Origin: Microbacterium sufflavum
GTDB lineage: Bacteria > Actinomycetota > Actinomycetes > Actinomycetales > Microbacteriaceae
Direction of reading: 5' to 3'
Assembly (NCBI RefSeq): GCF_023091155.1
Contig: NZ_JAHWXK010000001.1
Location: 2,232,001 to 2,296,000, forward strand
DNA: 64,000 nt
Below, in pieces: positions 36,111-43,709 of the stretch (positions are counted from its first letter, which is position 1; the number at the start of each line of letters is the position of its first letter). Below the pieces are notes generated by a model. The model was given only the letters and a program-made list of their open reading frames with translations. It was not told the origin of the DNA and ran no database searches. A program made the translations under genes and the position numbers.

Positions 36111-36884
36111 TCAGTGCACGGACAGGCCGCCGTCGACGAACAGCGAGTGCCCGGTGACGTAGGCCGAGCCCGCACCGGCGAGGAACACCGCGGCGCCCGC
36201 GAAGTCGCTCGGCAGTCCGTTGCGTCCGATCATGGTGCGCGCGGCGAGGGCCGCGATGGTGTCGGGGTCCTGCTGCAGCCGGGCGTTCAGCGGGGTGAGC
36301 ACGAACCCGGGCACCAGGGTGTTGCTCGTGACTCCGGTGCCACCCCAGGCCTCGGCTTCGGAGCGCATGAGCGACTCGACCGCGCCCTTCGACGCGCCGT
36401 ACACGCCGCTGCCCACGAAAGCCCGGTGCGCCTGCTGCGAGCTGATGTGGATGAGCCGTCCGTAGCCGCGGGACGCCATGCCCCTCGCGTACCGCTGGCC
36501 GAGCAGGAACGGCGCCAGCGCGTTGACCGTCATGGTCGCGTCCCAGTCGTCCTGCGTGATCTCGGCGTAGGGCGGCCGGAGGTTGATGCCCGCCGAGTTC
36601 ACCAGGATGTCCGGCTCGCCGAACGGCTCCGCGGCCGCGGCGGCCGCGGCGTGGATGCCGTCGCGCGTGCCCAGGTCGCCGACGACCCCGGCCGCGCGGG
36701 CGCCGTGACCGCGCAGCTCCTCGACGGTCTCGCGGATGCGCTCCTCGCCACGGGCGACGATCACGGTCGCGGCGCCCGCGCGGGCGAGTGCGGTGGCGAT
36801 GCCGCGGCCGATGCCGGAGCTGCCGCCGGTCACCACGGCCGTGCGACCGTCGAGCGAGAACAGCGAGTCGAGGTAGGCGTTCAT
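36111..36884 (-). CDS. Short-chain dehydrogenase/reductase
   Basis: 257 aa classical SDR. NAD(P)-binding TGGSSGIGRG, the NSAG motif (VNSAGINLRP), and catalytic Ser-Tyr-Lys in HISSQQAHRAFVGSGVYGASKGAVESL. PGFVLTPLN and the C-terminal VTGHSLFVDGGLSVH are typical of 3-oxoacyl-ACP reductase/gluconate dehydrogenase-like members. Substrate unknown. It starts at ATG 36884 with GAAAGG 9 nt upstream, 25 nt behind the GT2 gene, so probably co-transcribed with it. Confidence 0.88.
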   Translation of the reverse strand: MNAYLDSLFSLDGRTAVVTGGSSGIGRGIATALARAGAATVIVARGEERIRETVEELRGHGARAAGVVGDLGTRDGIHAAAAAAAEPFGEPDILVNSAGINLRPPYAEITQDDWDATMTVNALAPFLLGQRYARGMASRGYGRLIHISSQQAHRAFVGSGVYGASKGAVESLMRSEAEAWGGTGVTSNTLVPGFVLTPLNARLQQDPDTIAALAARTMIGRNGLPSDFAGAAVFLAGAGSAYVTGHSLFVDGGLSVH

Positions 36885-36909
36885 GCGGGCGGCCTTTCGG
36901 GGGTCGGGC

Positions 36910-37854
36910 TCACCAGTTCAGGGCGTCGGCGAGCGCGGGATCGGGAGCGGCGTCGGCGAACTCCGGCAGCGCCCGCAGCTCGGCCAGGAACGCCTGCACC
37001 TCGGCGTCGTACGCCGGGTCGGGGTGCGTACGGGCGATGTCGAGCAGGGGAGGGACGTCCATCGCCAGGATGAGGTCGAGGCGGGCGGTGACGGCGGCGT
37101 GCTCCCCGGCGGCGTGCAGCACCGCGATCCCGCCGCGGAGGGCCGTGAGGTAGTCGCGGAGCACGGGGAGCTGGGCCTTGCTCTGCGTGATCGACGTGCC
37201 GTCGGCCCTGACCCGCCACTCGACGACGACGTCGGGGATGACGTCGAACGCCCCGGCGCGGGTGTACAGGGTCTGCGCGACGACCTGGTCCTCGTAGGCG
37301 ACGCCCTCGGGGAAGCGGAGGTCGGTCCACAGCGGGGTCCTGCTCACCTTCGACCACGCGACGATGTTCGACGCGGCCGCGGGGTGCTCGGCAAGCGTGG
37401 TGCCGCGTCGCTCGGGGGCGGTGGCGGCGGCGACCCACGGCTGCACGCGCCCCGCGACGTAGCGGTCGCCCTGCCACCGCGACCGCACGTACGCGCCGGC
37501 GGCGAGGTCGCTCCCGGTCTCCTCGAGCGTGCCGAGCAGCCGGGCGAGCGCCGTGGGGCGCAGTTCGTCGTCGGCGTCGAGGAACCCGGTGTACGGGGTG
37601 TCCACGAGCGAGAGGCCCACGTTGCGCGCGGCACCGAGGCCGCGGGAGGCGGCGTGACGCATCGACGTGAACCGCGGATCCGCGGCCGCGGCGGCGTCGA
37701 AGATCGCGCCCGTGTCGTCGGTCGAGCCGTCGTCGATGAGGATGGCACGCCAGCGTCGCTCGGTCTGCGCGCGCAGCGAGTCGAGCGCGGCGCGGGCGAA
37801 GGCGGCGATGTCGCGTCCTGGCACGACCAGGGTCACGAGCGGGGCGTCGGTCAC
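36910..37854 (-). CDS. Family 2 glycosyltransferase
   Basis: 314 aa. GT-A fold with VTLVVPGRDIAAFARAALDSL, the nucleotide-sugar Asp in AILIDDGSTDDTG and the metal-binding FLDADDELRP. EGVAYEDQVVAQTLY carries the presumed catalytic acid. No transmembrane segment is seen, so it is probably a soluble enzyme acting on a cell-envelope acceptor. GTG 37854 is placed by TAGACT exactly 6 nt upstream. First gene of a two-gene unit with the SDR. Confidence 0.88.
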   Translation of the reverse strand: MTDAPLVTLVVPGRDIAAFARAALDSLRAQTERRWRAILIDDGSTDDTGAIFDAAAAADPRFTSMRHAASRGLGAARNVGLSLVDTPYTGFLDADDELRPTALARLLGTLEETGSDLAAGAYVRSRWQGDRYVAGRVQPWVAAATAPERRGTTLAEHPAAASNIVAWSKVSRTPLWTDLRFPEGVAYEDQVVAQTLYTRAGAFDVIPDVVVEWRVRADGTSITQSKAQLPVLRDYLTALRGGIAVLHAAGEHAAVTARLDLILAMDVPPLLDIARTHPDPAYDAEVQAFLAELRALPEFADAAPDPALADALNW

Positions 37855-37860
37855 CAGCCG

Positions 37861-37866
37861 AGTCTA
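37861..37866 (-). promoter_or_regulatory. -10 element, leaderless GT2 gene
   Basis: TAGACT on the minus strand, 6 nt before GTG 37854. Confidence 0.65.
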
Positions 37867-37876
37867 GAGCCGCAGC

Positions 37877-39013
37877 TCACCCCCGGACGGCGTCCACGGA
37901 GGCGGCGACGAGGGCGGCGAGGCGCTCCGGCGCGTCGTCCGGGAGGGGGGCGCGCCCGAACGTGAAGCGCACCGAGGTCTGGGCGACCGCGGGGTCGAGG
38001 CCGCACGCGAGCAGCACGTGCGACGGCTCGTCGCTGCCCGCCGCGCACGCGGAGCCGCTGGACGAGATGACGCCGCGCCGCTCCAGCTCCAGCAGCACCG
38101 CCTCGCCGCTCACCCCCGCGATCGTGAAGCTGGCCGTGGCGGGCAGACGGCGCACGGGGTCACCCGTGAGCGCCGCCTCCGGCACCCGCCTCAGCAGCTC
38201 GGCGATGAAGCGTCCGGTCGCGGCGCCGATCCGCGCCCCCGCGACCTCGCGTTCCCGTTCGGCGAGGTCGAGCGCGGTCGCCAGGCCCACGGCGCCCGCG
38301 ACGTCGGCGGTGCCCGAGCGGCGCCCGCGCTCCTGTCCGCCGCCGTGCAGCAGCGGCTCCAGGGGCAGGCGGCCACGCACCGCGAGCGCGCCCGTGCCCT
38401 TGGGGGCGCCCAGCTTGTGCCCGGCGATCGACACCGCGTCGGCGCCGAGGTCGCGCAGCGGCAGCCAGCCCGCCGACTGCACGGCGTCGAGGTGCAGCGG
38501 CACTCCCCGCGCACGGGCGACCGCGGCAAGGGCCTCGACGTCCTGCACCGTGCCGATCTCGTTGTTCGCGTGCCCCAGCGCGACCAGTGCCGTGTCATCG
38601 CGGAGCGCGGCGGCGAGGGCCTCGGTGGTGACGCGGCCGTCCGGCCCCACGTCGAGCGCCGTCACCTCCACGTCGTGGAACCGCGCGAGGAACGCGGCCG
38701 ACTCCAGGATCGACTCGTGCTCGATCGGCGACACCACGACGTGCCGGCGCCCCGAGCTCAGCGCGCCGAGCACCAGTCCCTTCACCGCGAGGTTGTTCGC
38801 CTCGGTGCCGCCGCTGGTGAACACGACGTCGCCGCGGCGCATCCCGAGCACGTGCGCGACCCTGGCCCTGGCGTCCTCGAGGGCCTCCGCCGCCGCCTCT
38901 CCCGCGGTGTGGTGGCTGGCGGGGTTGCCGTACACCGTCGTGAGGTACGGCTGCATCGCGGCCAGCACCTCCGGGCGGACGGGGGAGGTGGCGGCGTGGT
39001 CGAGGTACAGCAC
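37877..39013 (-). CDS. Cysteine desulfurase (NifS/IscS type) of the NAD operon
   Basis: 378 aa. PLP lysine in SIAGHKLGAPKGTGAL and the mobile catalytic cysteine in SSGSACAAGSDEPSHVL, a group I desulfurase. LYLDHAATSPVRPEVLAAM and SGGTEANNLAVKG are conserved. It lies 4 nt after nadC in the nad operon. By analogy with the NadS/NifS enzymes linked to nad genes in Bacillus and others, it probably supplies sulfur for the NadA [4Fe-4S] cluster. General Fe-S or tRNA thiolation roles are alternatives. Confidence 0.9.
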   Translation of the reverse strand: MLYLDHAATSPVRPEVLAAMQPYLTTVYGNPASHHTAGEAAAEALEDARARVAHVLGMRRGDVVFTSGGTEANNLAVKGLVLGALSSGRRHVVVSPIEHESILESAAFLARFHDVEVTALDVGPDGRVTTEALAAALRDDTALVALGHANNEIGTVQDVEALAAVARARGVPLHLDAVQSAGWLPLRDLGADAVSIAGHKLGAPKGTGALAVRGRLPLEPLLHGGGQERGRRSGTADVAGAVGLATALDLAEREREVAGARIGAATGRFIAELLRRVPEAALTGDPVRRLPATASFTIAGVSGEAVLLELERRGVISSSGSACAAGSDEPSHVLLACGLDPAVAQTSVRFTFGRAPLPDDAPERLAALVAASVDAVRG

Positions 39014-39017
39014 GGCG

Positions 39018-39869
39018 TCAGTCGATCCGCAGATCCAGGCCGAGATCGAGCGCGCGGGCCGAGTGGGTGAGCGCCCCGACGGAGATGATGTCCACTCCCG
39101 TGCGGGCGATCGCGGCCACGGTGTCGAGGTCGACGCCGCCCGAAGCCTCCGCGGTCGCGCGACCGTCGATCAGCGCGACACCGGCGCGCAGCTCGTCCGG
39201 GGTGAAGTTGTCCAGCAGCACCGTGTGCGCGCCGCCGTCGAGCACCGCGGGGATCTGGTCGAGCCGGTCGACCTCGACCACGACGTGCGCGGTGTGCGGC
39301 AGTCGCGCCACGGCCTCGCGCAGCGCCGACGCCAGGTCGAGACCGGTGCGCTGCAGCACCGCGAGGTGGTTGTCCTTCGCCATGACCGCGTCTGACAGGG
39401 AGAAGCGGTGGTTGCGGCCACCCCCGCAGGCGACGGCGTGGCGCTCGAACGCCCGGAGCCCCGGGGTGGTCTTCCTGGTGTCGCCGATGCGGGCGCGCGT
39501 GCCCTCGATCGCCGCGACGTACGCGGCGGTGAGGGTCGCGATGCCCGACATGCGCTGCGTGAAGTTCAGCGCCACCCGCTCGGCGGTCAGCAGGCTGCGG
39601 GCGGCTCCGGTCACGGTCGCGAGCACGTCACCCGCAGCGAACGCGTCGCCCTCGCCCACGTGCAGGTCCACGGTGACCTCCGGGTCGGTGAGGGTGAAGG
39701 CGGCGGCGAACACCTCTCCGCCGCTGAACACCCCGGGCTCGCGGGCGACGAGGTCGGCGGTCGCGGTGGCGTCGGCGGGCAGCAGCGTCGCACTGGTCAG
39801 GTCGCCCCACGGGGCGTCCTCCTCGAGGGCGGCGCCGACCACGCGGGTGAGGGTGGCACGGGTGAGCAT
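39018..39869 (-). CDS. nadC: Nicotinate-nucleotide pyrophosphorylase (carboxylating)
   Basis: 283 aa, quinolinate phosphoribosyltransferase: quinolinate plus PRPP gives nicotinate mononucleotide, CO2 and PPi. RKTTPGLRAFERHAVACGGGRNHRFSL is the active-site signature, with KDNHL and EVDRLDQI following. Its ATG shares one base with the nadB stop (TGATG), so translation is coupled. Third enzyme of the de novo NAD branch encoded here. Confidence 0.95.
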   Translation of the reverse strand: MLTRATLTRVVGAALEEDAPWGDLTSATLLPADATATADLVAREPGVFSGGEVFAAAFTLTDPEVTVDLHVGEGDAFAAGDVLATVTGAARSLLTAERVALNFTQRMSGIATLTAAYVAAIEGTRARIGDTRKTTPGLRAFERHAVACGGGRNHRFSLSDAVMAKDNHLAVLQRTGLDLASALREAVARLPHTAHVVVEVDRLDQIPAVLDGGAHTVLLDNFTPDELRAGVALIDGRATAEASGGVDLDTVAAIARTGVDIISVGALTHSARALDLGLDLRID

Positions 39870-41398
39870 CAGACGGTCTCCAGGATCGGGGGACGGGCGG
39901 TGGCGGGGGCGGCGGGCTCCGCGTCCGCGCGGTGGTGGGCGCCGACCGAGATGCGGCGCGCCAGGGCAGCGGCGGCCGTGGCCTCCGCGACGTGCAGCAG
40001 GTGGGCGTCCTCGTGGTCGCGCGCGCTCTGCGGCGGCTGCTGCGCGATGATCCAGCCGCGGATGGTGCCGAGGGCGCGCTCGAGTCCCCGCGCTGTGCGG
40101 TGGAGTCCGACCTCGTCCCACATCAGCTGCTGCAGGGCGCGGCGCGCGAACGGCGGGGTGCCGGTGGTCGCCGTCGGCTCCGTGGCGGGTGTCGCGGTCG
40201 CCCGCGGCGTCGTGGGGCCGGGGTGGACACCGGCGGGCCAGGGACCGGCGAGGGCCGCAGCCGTCCGTGCGCCGAACACCGCACCCTCCAGGAGGGAGTT
40301 CGACGCGAGGCGGTTCGCGCCGTGCACCCCGGTACGGGCCACCTCGCCCACCGCGTAGAGCCCGCGGATCGTGGTGCGTCCGTCGAGGTCGGTCACGACG
40401 CCGCCCATCAGGTAGTGCGCAGCCGGGGTCACCGGGAGCGGCTCGCGAGACCAGTCGAAGCCCCGCTCGCGGGTGACACGGTCGATCGTGGGGAAGCGGC
40501 GCGCGAGGGTCGCAGCTCCCAGCATCGTGGCGTCGAGGCGCACCGGCACGTCCTGTCGCGCGGCCTGTGCGGCGATCGCCCGCGCGACCACGTCCCGCGG
40601 CGCCAGCTCGCCGTCGGGGTGGCTGTCGAAGACGAACCGCCGTCCGTCGGCGTCGAGCAGCACCGCCCCTTCGCCGCGCACGGCCTCCGAGATGAGGAAC
40701 GCCGGGCCGCTCGCGAGCACGGTGGGGTGGAACTGCACGAACTCCAGGTCGGCGACCGCGGCCCCCGCGGCCAGGGCCACGGCGATCCCGTCGCCCGTGA
40801 CCCCGGCGGGGTTGGTGGTGTGGGCGTACAGCTGTCCGTCGCCCCCGGTCGCGAGGATCACGGCGTCGGCGGTCCGCACGGTGGGGTGGTCGTCGTGGAG
40901 CAGCTCCACGCCGCGCACGGTGCCGTCCGCCACGGTGAGCCCGGTGAGCATCGCCCGTTCGACCGGGGCGATCCCCGCCCGGCGCACGGCCGCGGTGAGG
41001 GCGGTCGCGATGGCGGCACCCGTGGCGTCTCCGCCCGCGTGGAGGATGCGCGCGTGGCTGTGCGCCGCCTCCCTCCCGCGCTGGAGGCTGCCGTCGGCGG
41101 CGCGGTCGAACGCGACGCCCCGGGCGATGAGCTCCGCGATGCGGGCGGAGCTCGCGGCCACGAGCGTCTCGACGGCGGGGCGGTCGCCGAGTCCGGCTCC
41201 GGCGGTGAGGGTGTCGTCCGCGTGCGCGGCCGGGGAGTCGTCCGGCCCGTAGCCGCCCGCGATCCCGCCCTGCGCGAGCGGTGTGCAGCCCTCGCCGACC
41301 TCGCCCTTCGTCACGAGCGTCACGGTGTGGCCCGCCTCGTGCGCGTGCAGGGCCGCGGTCATGCCCGCGATGCCCGCTCCGACGACGACGACGTTCAT
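39869..41398 (-). CDS. nadB: L-aspartate oxidase
   Basis: 509 aa flavoprotein that oxidises L-aspartate to iminoaspartate. FAD-binding VVVVGAGIAGMTAALHA at the N-terminus, ATGGDGQLYAHTTNP and LEFVQFHPTVL in the middle, and VHGANRLASNSLLEGAVFG near the C-terminus are family signatures. The last 100 residues form the helical domain, preceded by a Pro/Thr-rich linker. It overlaps nadA upstream (ATGA 41395-41398) and nadC downstream. Confidence 0.95.
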   Translation of the reverse strand: MNVVVVGAGIAGMTAALHAHEAGHTVTLVTKGEVGEGCTPLAQGGIAGGYGPDDSPAAHADDTLTAGAGLGDRPAVETLVAASSARIAELIARGVAFDRAADGSLQRGREAAHSHARILHAGGDATGAAIATALTAAVRRAGIAPVERAMLTGLTVADGTVRGVELLHDDHPTVRTADAVILATGGDGQLYAHTTNPAGVTGDGIAVALAAGAAVADLEFVQFHPTVLASGPAFLISEAVRGEGAVLLDADGRRFVFDSHPDGELAPRDVVARAIAAQAARQDVPVRLDATMLGAATLARRFPTIDRVTRERGFDWSREPLPVTPAAHYLMGGVVTDLDGRTTIRGLYAVGEVARTGVHGANRLASNSLLEGAVFGARTAAALAGPWPAGVHPGPTTPRATATPATEPTATTGTPPFARRALQQLMWDEVGLHRTARGLERALGTIRGWIIAQQPPQSARDHEDAHLLHVAEATAAAALARRISVGAHHRADAEPAAPATARPPILETV

Positions 41399-42729
41399 CG
41401 CGCGCCGGCTGCCGGGGGCTTGGCGGCGAGCATGCGCTCGAGGGCGACCCTGGCCGGTTCCGCGACGTCCTGGGCCACCGTGATCCGGTTGGGCGTGCGT
41501 CCCGCGACCAGCTCCTCCAGCGTCCAGGCGAGGTAGCCGGGGTGGATGCGGTACATGGTCGAGCAGGGGCACACCACGGGGTCGAGGCAGAAGATCCGGT
41601 GCTGCGGGTACTGCGCGGCGAGGCGGCGCACGAGGTTGATCTCGGTGCCGATCGCGAACGTCGTCGGCGTGGTGGCCTCGTCGATCGCGCGGCGGATGTA
41701 CTCGGTCGATCCGGCCTCGTCGGCGGCGTCCACCACCTCCATCGGACACTCCGGGTGGACGATCACGCGCACGCCGGGGTGCTCGGCGCGGGCCTGGTCG
41801 ATCTGCGCGACCGTGAAGCGGCGGTGCACGGAGCAGAAGCCGTGCCACAGGATGACGCGCGCGTCGCTGAGCTCGTCGGGCGTGGAGCCGCCGAGCGCTC
41901 GCCGCGGGTTCCACAGCGGCATGCGCTCCAGCGGCACGCCCATGGCCTTGGCGGTGTTGCGGCCGAGGTGCTGGTCGGGGAAGAACAGCACGCGCTGTCC
42001 GCGCGCGAACGCCCATTCGAGCACGGTGTGCGCGTTGGAGGAGGTGCAGACGATGCCGCCGTGTCGCCCGACGAAGCCCTTGATCGCGGCGGACGAGTTC
42101 ATGTAGGTGACAGGGATCACGGGCACGCGGCCGTCCGCGTCCGGCGTGTCGAGGTCGCCCAGCACGTCGGCGAGCTGCTCCCAGCACTCCTCGACCTGGT
42201 CGATGTCGGCCATGTCCGCCATCGAGCATCCGGCGGCGAGGTTCGGCAGGATGACGGACTGCTCGGGGCGCGACAGGAGGTCGGCGGTCTCGGCCATGAA
42301 GTGCACACCGCAGAACACGATCGCCTCCGCGTCGGTCCGGCCCTTGGCGGCCGTGGCGAGCTGGAAGGAGTCGCCCACGTAGTCGGCGTGCGTGACGACC
42401 TCTTCGCGCTGGTAGAAGTGCCCGAGGATCACCACGCGGTCGCCCAGGGTCGCCTTGGCGGCACGGATGCGGTCGTGGAGCTCGGCCTCCGGTGCCTCGC
42501 GGTATTCGGCGGGCAGTTCGCCCTGGCGGGGAGCGCCGGTGGGGATCACATCGCCCATGGACGACCCCGGGCCGTAGCCCGGGCGGATGTCGAAGTCCCA
42601 GGGGCCGGCCGCGAGGTCGGTGGTGCAGGTGGCCTCGGTCGACGCGCCGGTGACGATCGCCTGGATCGCGTGGTCGACCGAGGCGTCCACGGGCAGGACG
42701 GCGGGAGTCGGGACGGCGGTGATGCTCAT
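41395..42729 (-). CDS. nadA: Quinolinate synthase A
   Basis: 444 aa. It condenses iminoaspartate with DHAP to quinolinate using an oxygen-sensitive [4Fe-4S] cluster. The motifs VILGHFYQREEVV, VFCGVHFMAETADLL, TYMNSSAAIKGFVG and LDPVVCPCSTMYRIHP are conserved, and cysteines in FCG, CTSSNA and CPC are the cluster ligand candidates. The N-terminal 80 residues are an extension typical of actinobacterial NadA. Its ATG overlaps the nrtR stop (ATGA 42726-42729). Confidence 0.95.
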   Translation of the reverse strand: MSITAVPTPAVLPVDASVDHAIQAIVTGASTEATCTTDLAAGPWDFDIRPGYGPGSSMGDVIPTGAPRQGELPAEYREAPEAELHDRIRAAKATLGDRVVILGHFYQREEVVTHADYVGDSFQLATAAKGRTDAEAIVFCGVHFMAETADLLSRPEQSVILPNLAAGCSMADMADIDQVEECWEQLADVLGDLDTPDADGRVPVIPVTYMNSSAAIKGFVGRHGGIVCTSSNAHTVLEWAFARGQRVLFFPDQHLGRNTAKAMGVPLERMPLWNPRRALGGSTPDELSDARVILWHGFCSVHRRFTVAQIDQARAEHPGVRVIVHPECPMEVVDAADEAGSTEYIRRAIDEATTPTTFAIGTEINLVRRLAAQYPQHRIFCLDPVVCPCSTMYRIHPGYLAWTLEELVAGRTPNRITVAQDVAEPARVALERMLAAKPPAAGAR

Positions 42730-43442
42730 CGGGTGCTCGTTTCTTCGGGGCCGAGGGGGCCGCGGTCGGCCAGCTCGACATCGGTGTTGTCGCGGTACAG
42801 ACGGGCGGGACGGTGGCTTCCGGTGCGGAACCGGTCGGTGGGCAGGAGGTTGCCGGCGGCCTCCACCTGACGGCGGAAGTTCGCGGGGTCGAGCTGGCGG
42901 CCGAGGATCGACTCGTACGCCTCGCGGAGCTCGGCGAGCGTGAACTCCGCGGGCAGGAAGCCCTGTGCGACGCGGCTGTAGCCGACCTTGTTGCGCAGGC
43001 GCCACAGGGCGTACTCGATGATCTTGGCGTGGTCGAACGCCAGTGCGGGGAGCTCGTCGACCTCGAACCACTGCACGTTCTCCGGCGCGCGTCCGCTGGC
43101 GCGGTGGGCGGCGATCTGGGCTTCGACGTCGTCCTGTCGCAGCAGGGCCCAGTACACGATCGAGACGACGCGCGTGGGGGAGCGGTCGACGGCGCCGAAC
43201 GCGTAGAGCTGCTCGAGGTAGCTGGGCGCGAGGCCCGTGGTCTCCGCGAGCGTGCGGGCGGCGGCGTCGACCGGGGATTCCTCGGCGGTGAGCCAGCCGC
43301 CGGGGAGCGCCCACTGCTGCGCGAACGGCTCGCGCGTGCGGAGCACGAGGGGGAGGGCGAGCACGGCGCGGCCGTCGTCGGTGCGCCGCAGCGTCAGGAT
43401 CACGGTCGAGACGGCGACGCGGATGGGCTGGCTTCGAGTCAT
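42726..43442 (-). CDS. nrtR: NrtR-type Nudix-related transcriptional regulator
   Basis: 238 aa. The N-terminal Nudix fold has the box GGWLTAEESPVDAAARTLAE, in which the REXXEE core is changed to RTLAET, so hydrolysis is unlikely. The C-terminal winged helix (about 150-225) matches NrtR_WHD. NrtR represses NAD biosynthesis genes and is released by ADP-ribose or related nucleotides. Its position as first gene of nrtR-nadA-nadB-nadC-desulfurase fits local autoregulation. I start at ATG 43442, with GGAGG 11 nt upstream and AAGG closer; a candidate operator lies at 43468-43490. Confidence 0.85.
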   Translation of the reverse strand: MTRSQPIRVAVSTVILTLRRTDDGRAVLALPLVLRTREPFAQQWALPGGWLTAEESPVDAAARTLAETTGLAPSYLEQLYAFGAVDRSPTRVVSIVYWALLRQDDVEAQIAAHRASGRAPENVQWFEVDELPALAFDHAKIIEYALWRLRNKVGYSRVAQGFLPAEFTLAELREAYESILGRQLDPANFRRQVEAAGNLLPTDRFRTGSHRPARLYRDNTDVELADRGPLGPEETSTR

Positions 43443-43467
43443 AGGCACCTTAACCTCCGTGAACGAT

Positions 43468-43490
43468 CTTAGTGTCATAGCGACCCTTAG
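43468..43490. promoter_or_regulatory. Candidate NrtR operator overlapping the nrtR promoter
   Basis: CTTAGTGTC, ATAGC, GACCCTTAG: an inverted repeat symmetric at 7 of 9 positions. The minus-strand -10 candidate TAAGAT (43466-43471) overlaps its edge and would give a 17-nt leader starting at the Shine-Dalgarno. Binding by NrtR is inference. Confidence 0.45.
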
Positions 43491-43553
43491 GGCGACTCCA
43501 TGACGCCGTGGGTCCAGCGAGTCCGAAACGTTATCTGCGGGAGGGAATAGGGC

Positions 43554-43582
43554 TTGTCCGGCTCGAAGGGGTTTGTTAGGTT
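43554..43582 (+). promoter_or_regulatory. Promoter of the first peptide ABC operon
   Basis: TTGTCC (-35, 43554-43559) and TAGGTT (-10, 43577-43582) with a 17-bp spacer. It predicts a start near 43589 and a leader of about 120 nt. Confidence 0.55.
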
Positions 43583-43606
43583 ACTGTCCTAACAAACCCC
43601 TTCGAG
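43562..43606. promoter_or_regulatory. Perfect 19-bp inverted repeat over the peptide operon promoter
   Basis: The left arm 43562-43580 and right arm 43588-43606 are exact reverse complements around TTACTGT. The repeat covers the spacer, the -10 and the predicted start site, and lies between divergent genes, so a terminator role is unlikely. Best read as an operator. Confidence 0.6.
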
Positions 43607-43709
43607 GTGACGTCCGTCTCCTCCTCCCGGGTTTCCCGTGAACCCCGACCGGGGTTCGGCTCCATCCGGAGAATCCCTCCTGCAGTGCAGCACCGAGAGG
43701 AAATGAAGA

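Noticed and set aside
31956..37073. Very long open frames opposite or out of frame with real genes (for example a frame of 1705 codons here, and others of 900 or more codons opposite gcvP and over the nad genes)
   Set aside because: They lie over well-recognised genes on the other strand or in another frame. Their translations are Arg/Gly/Ala/His-rich without domains, which is expected at about 70% GC, where stop codons are rare.
43562..43606. Reading the 19-bp inverted repeat as a rho-independent terminator or an IdeR/DtxR iron box
   Set aside because: It lies between divergent genes, so no transcript needs terminating there. It has only partial likeness to the DtxR consensus (TTAGG half-site) and the wrong overall symmetry.
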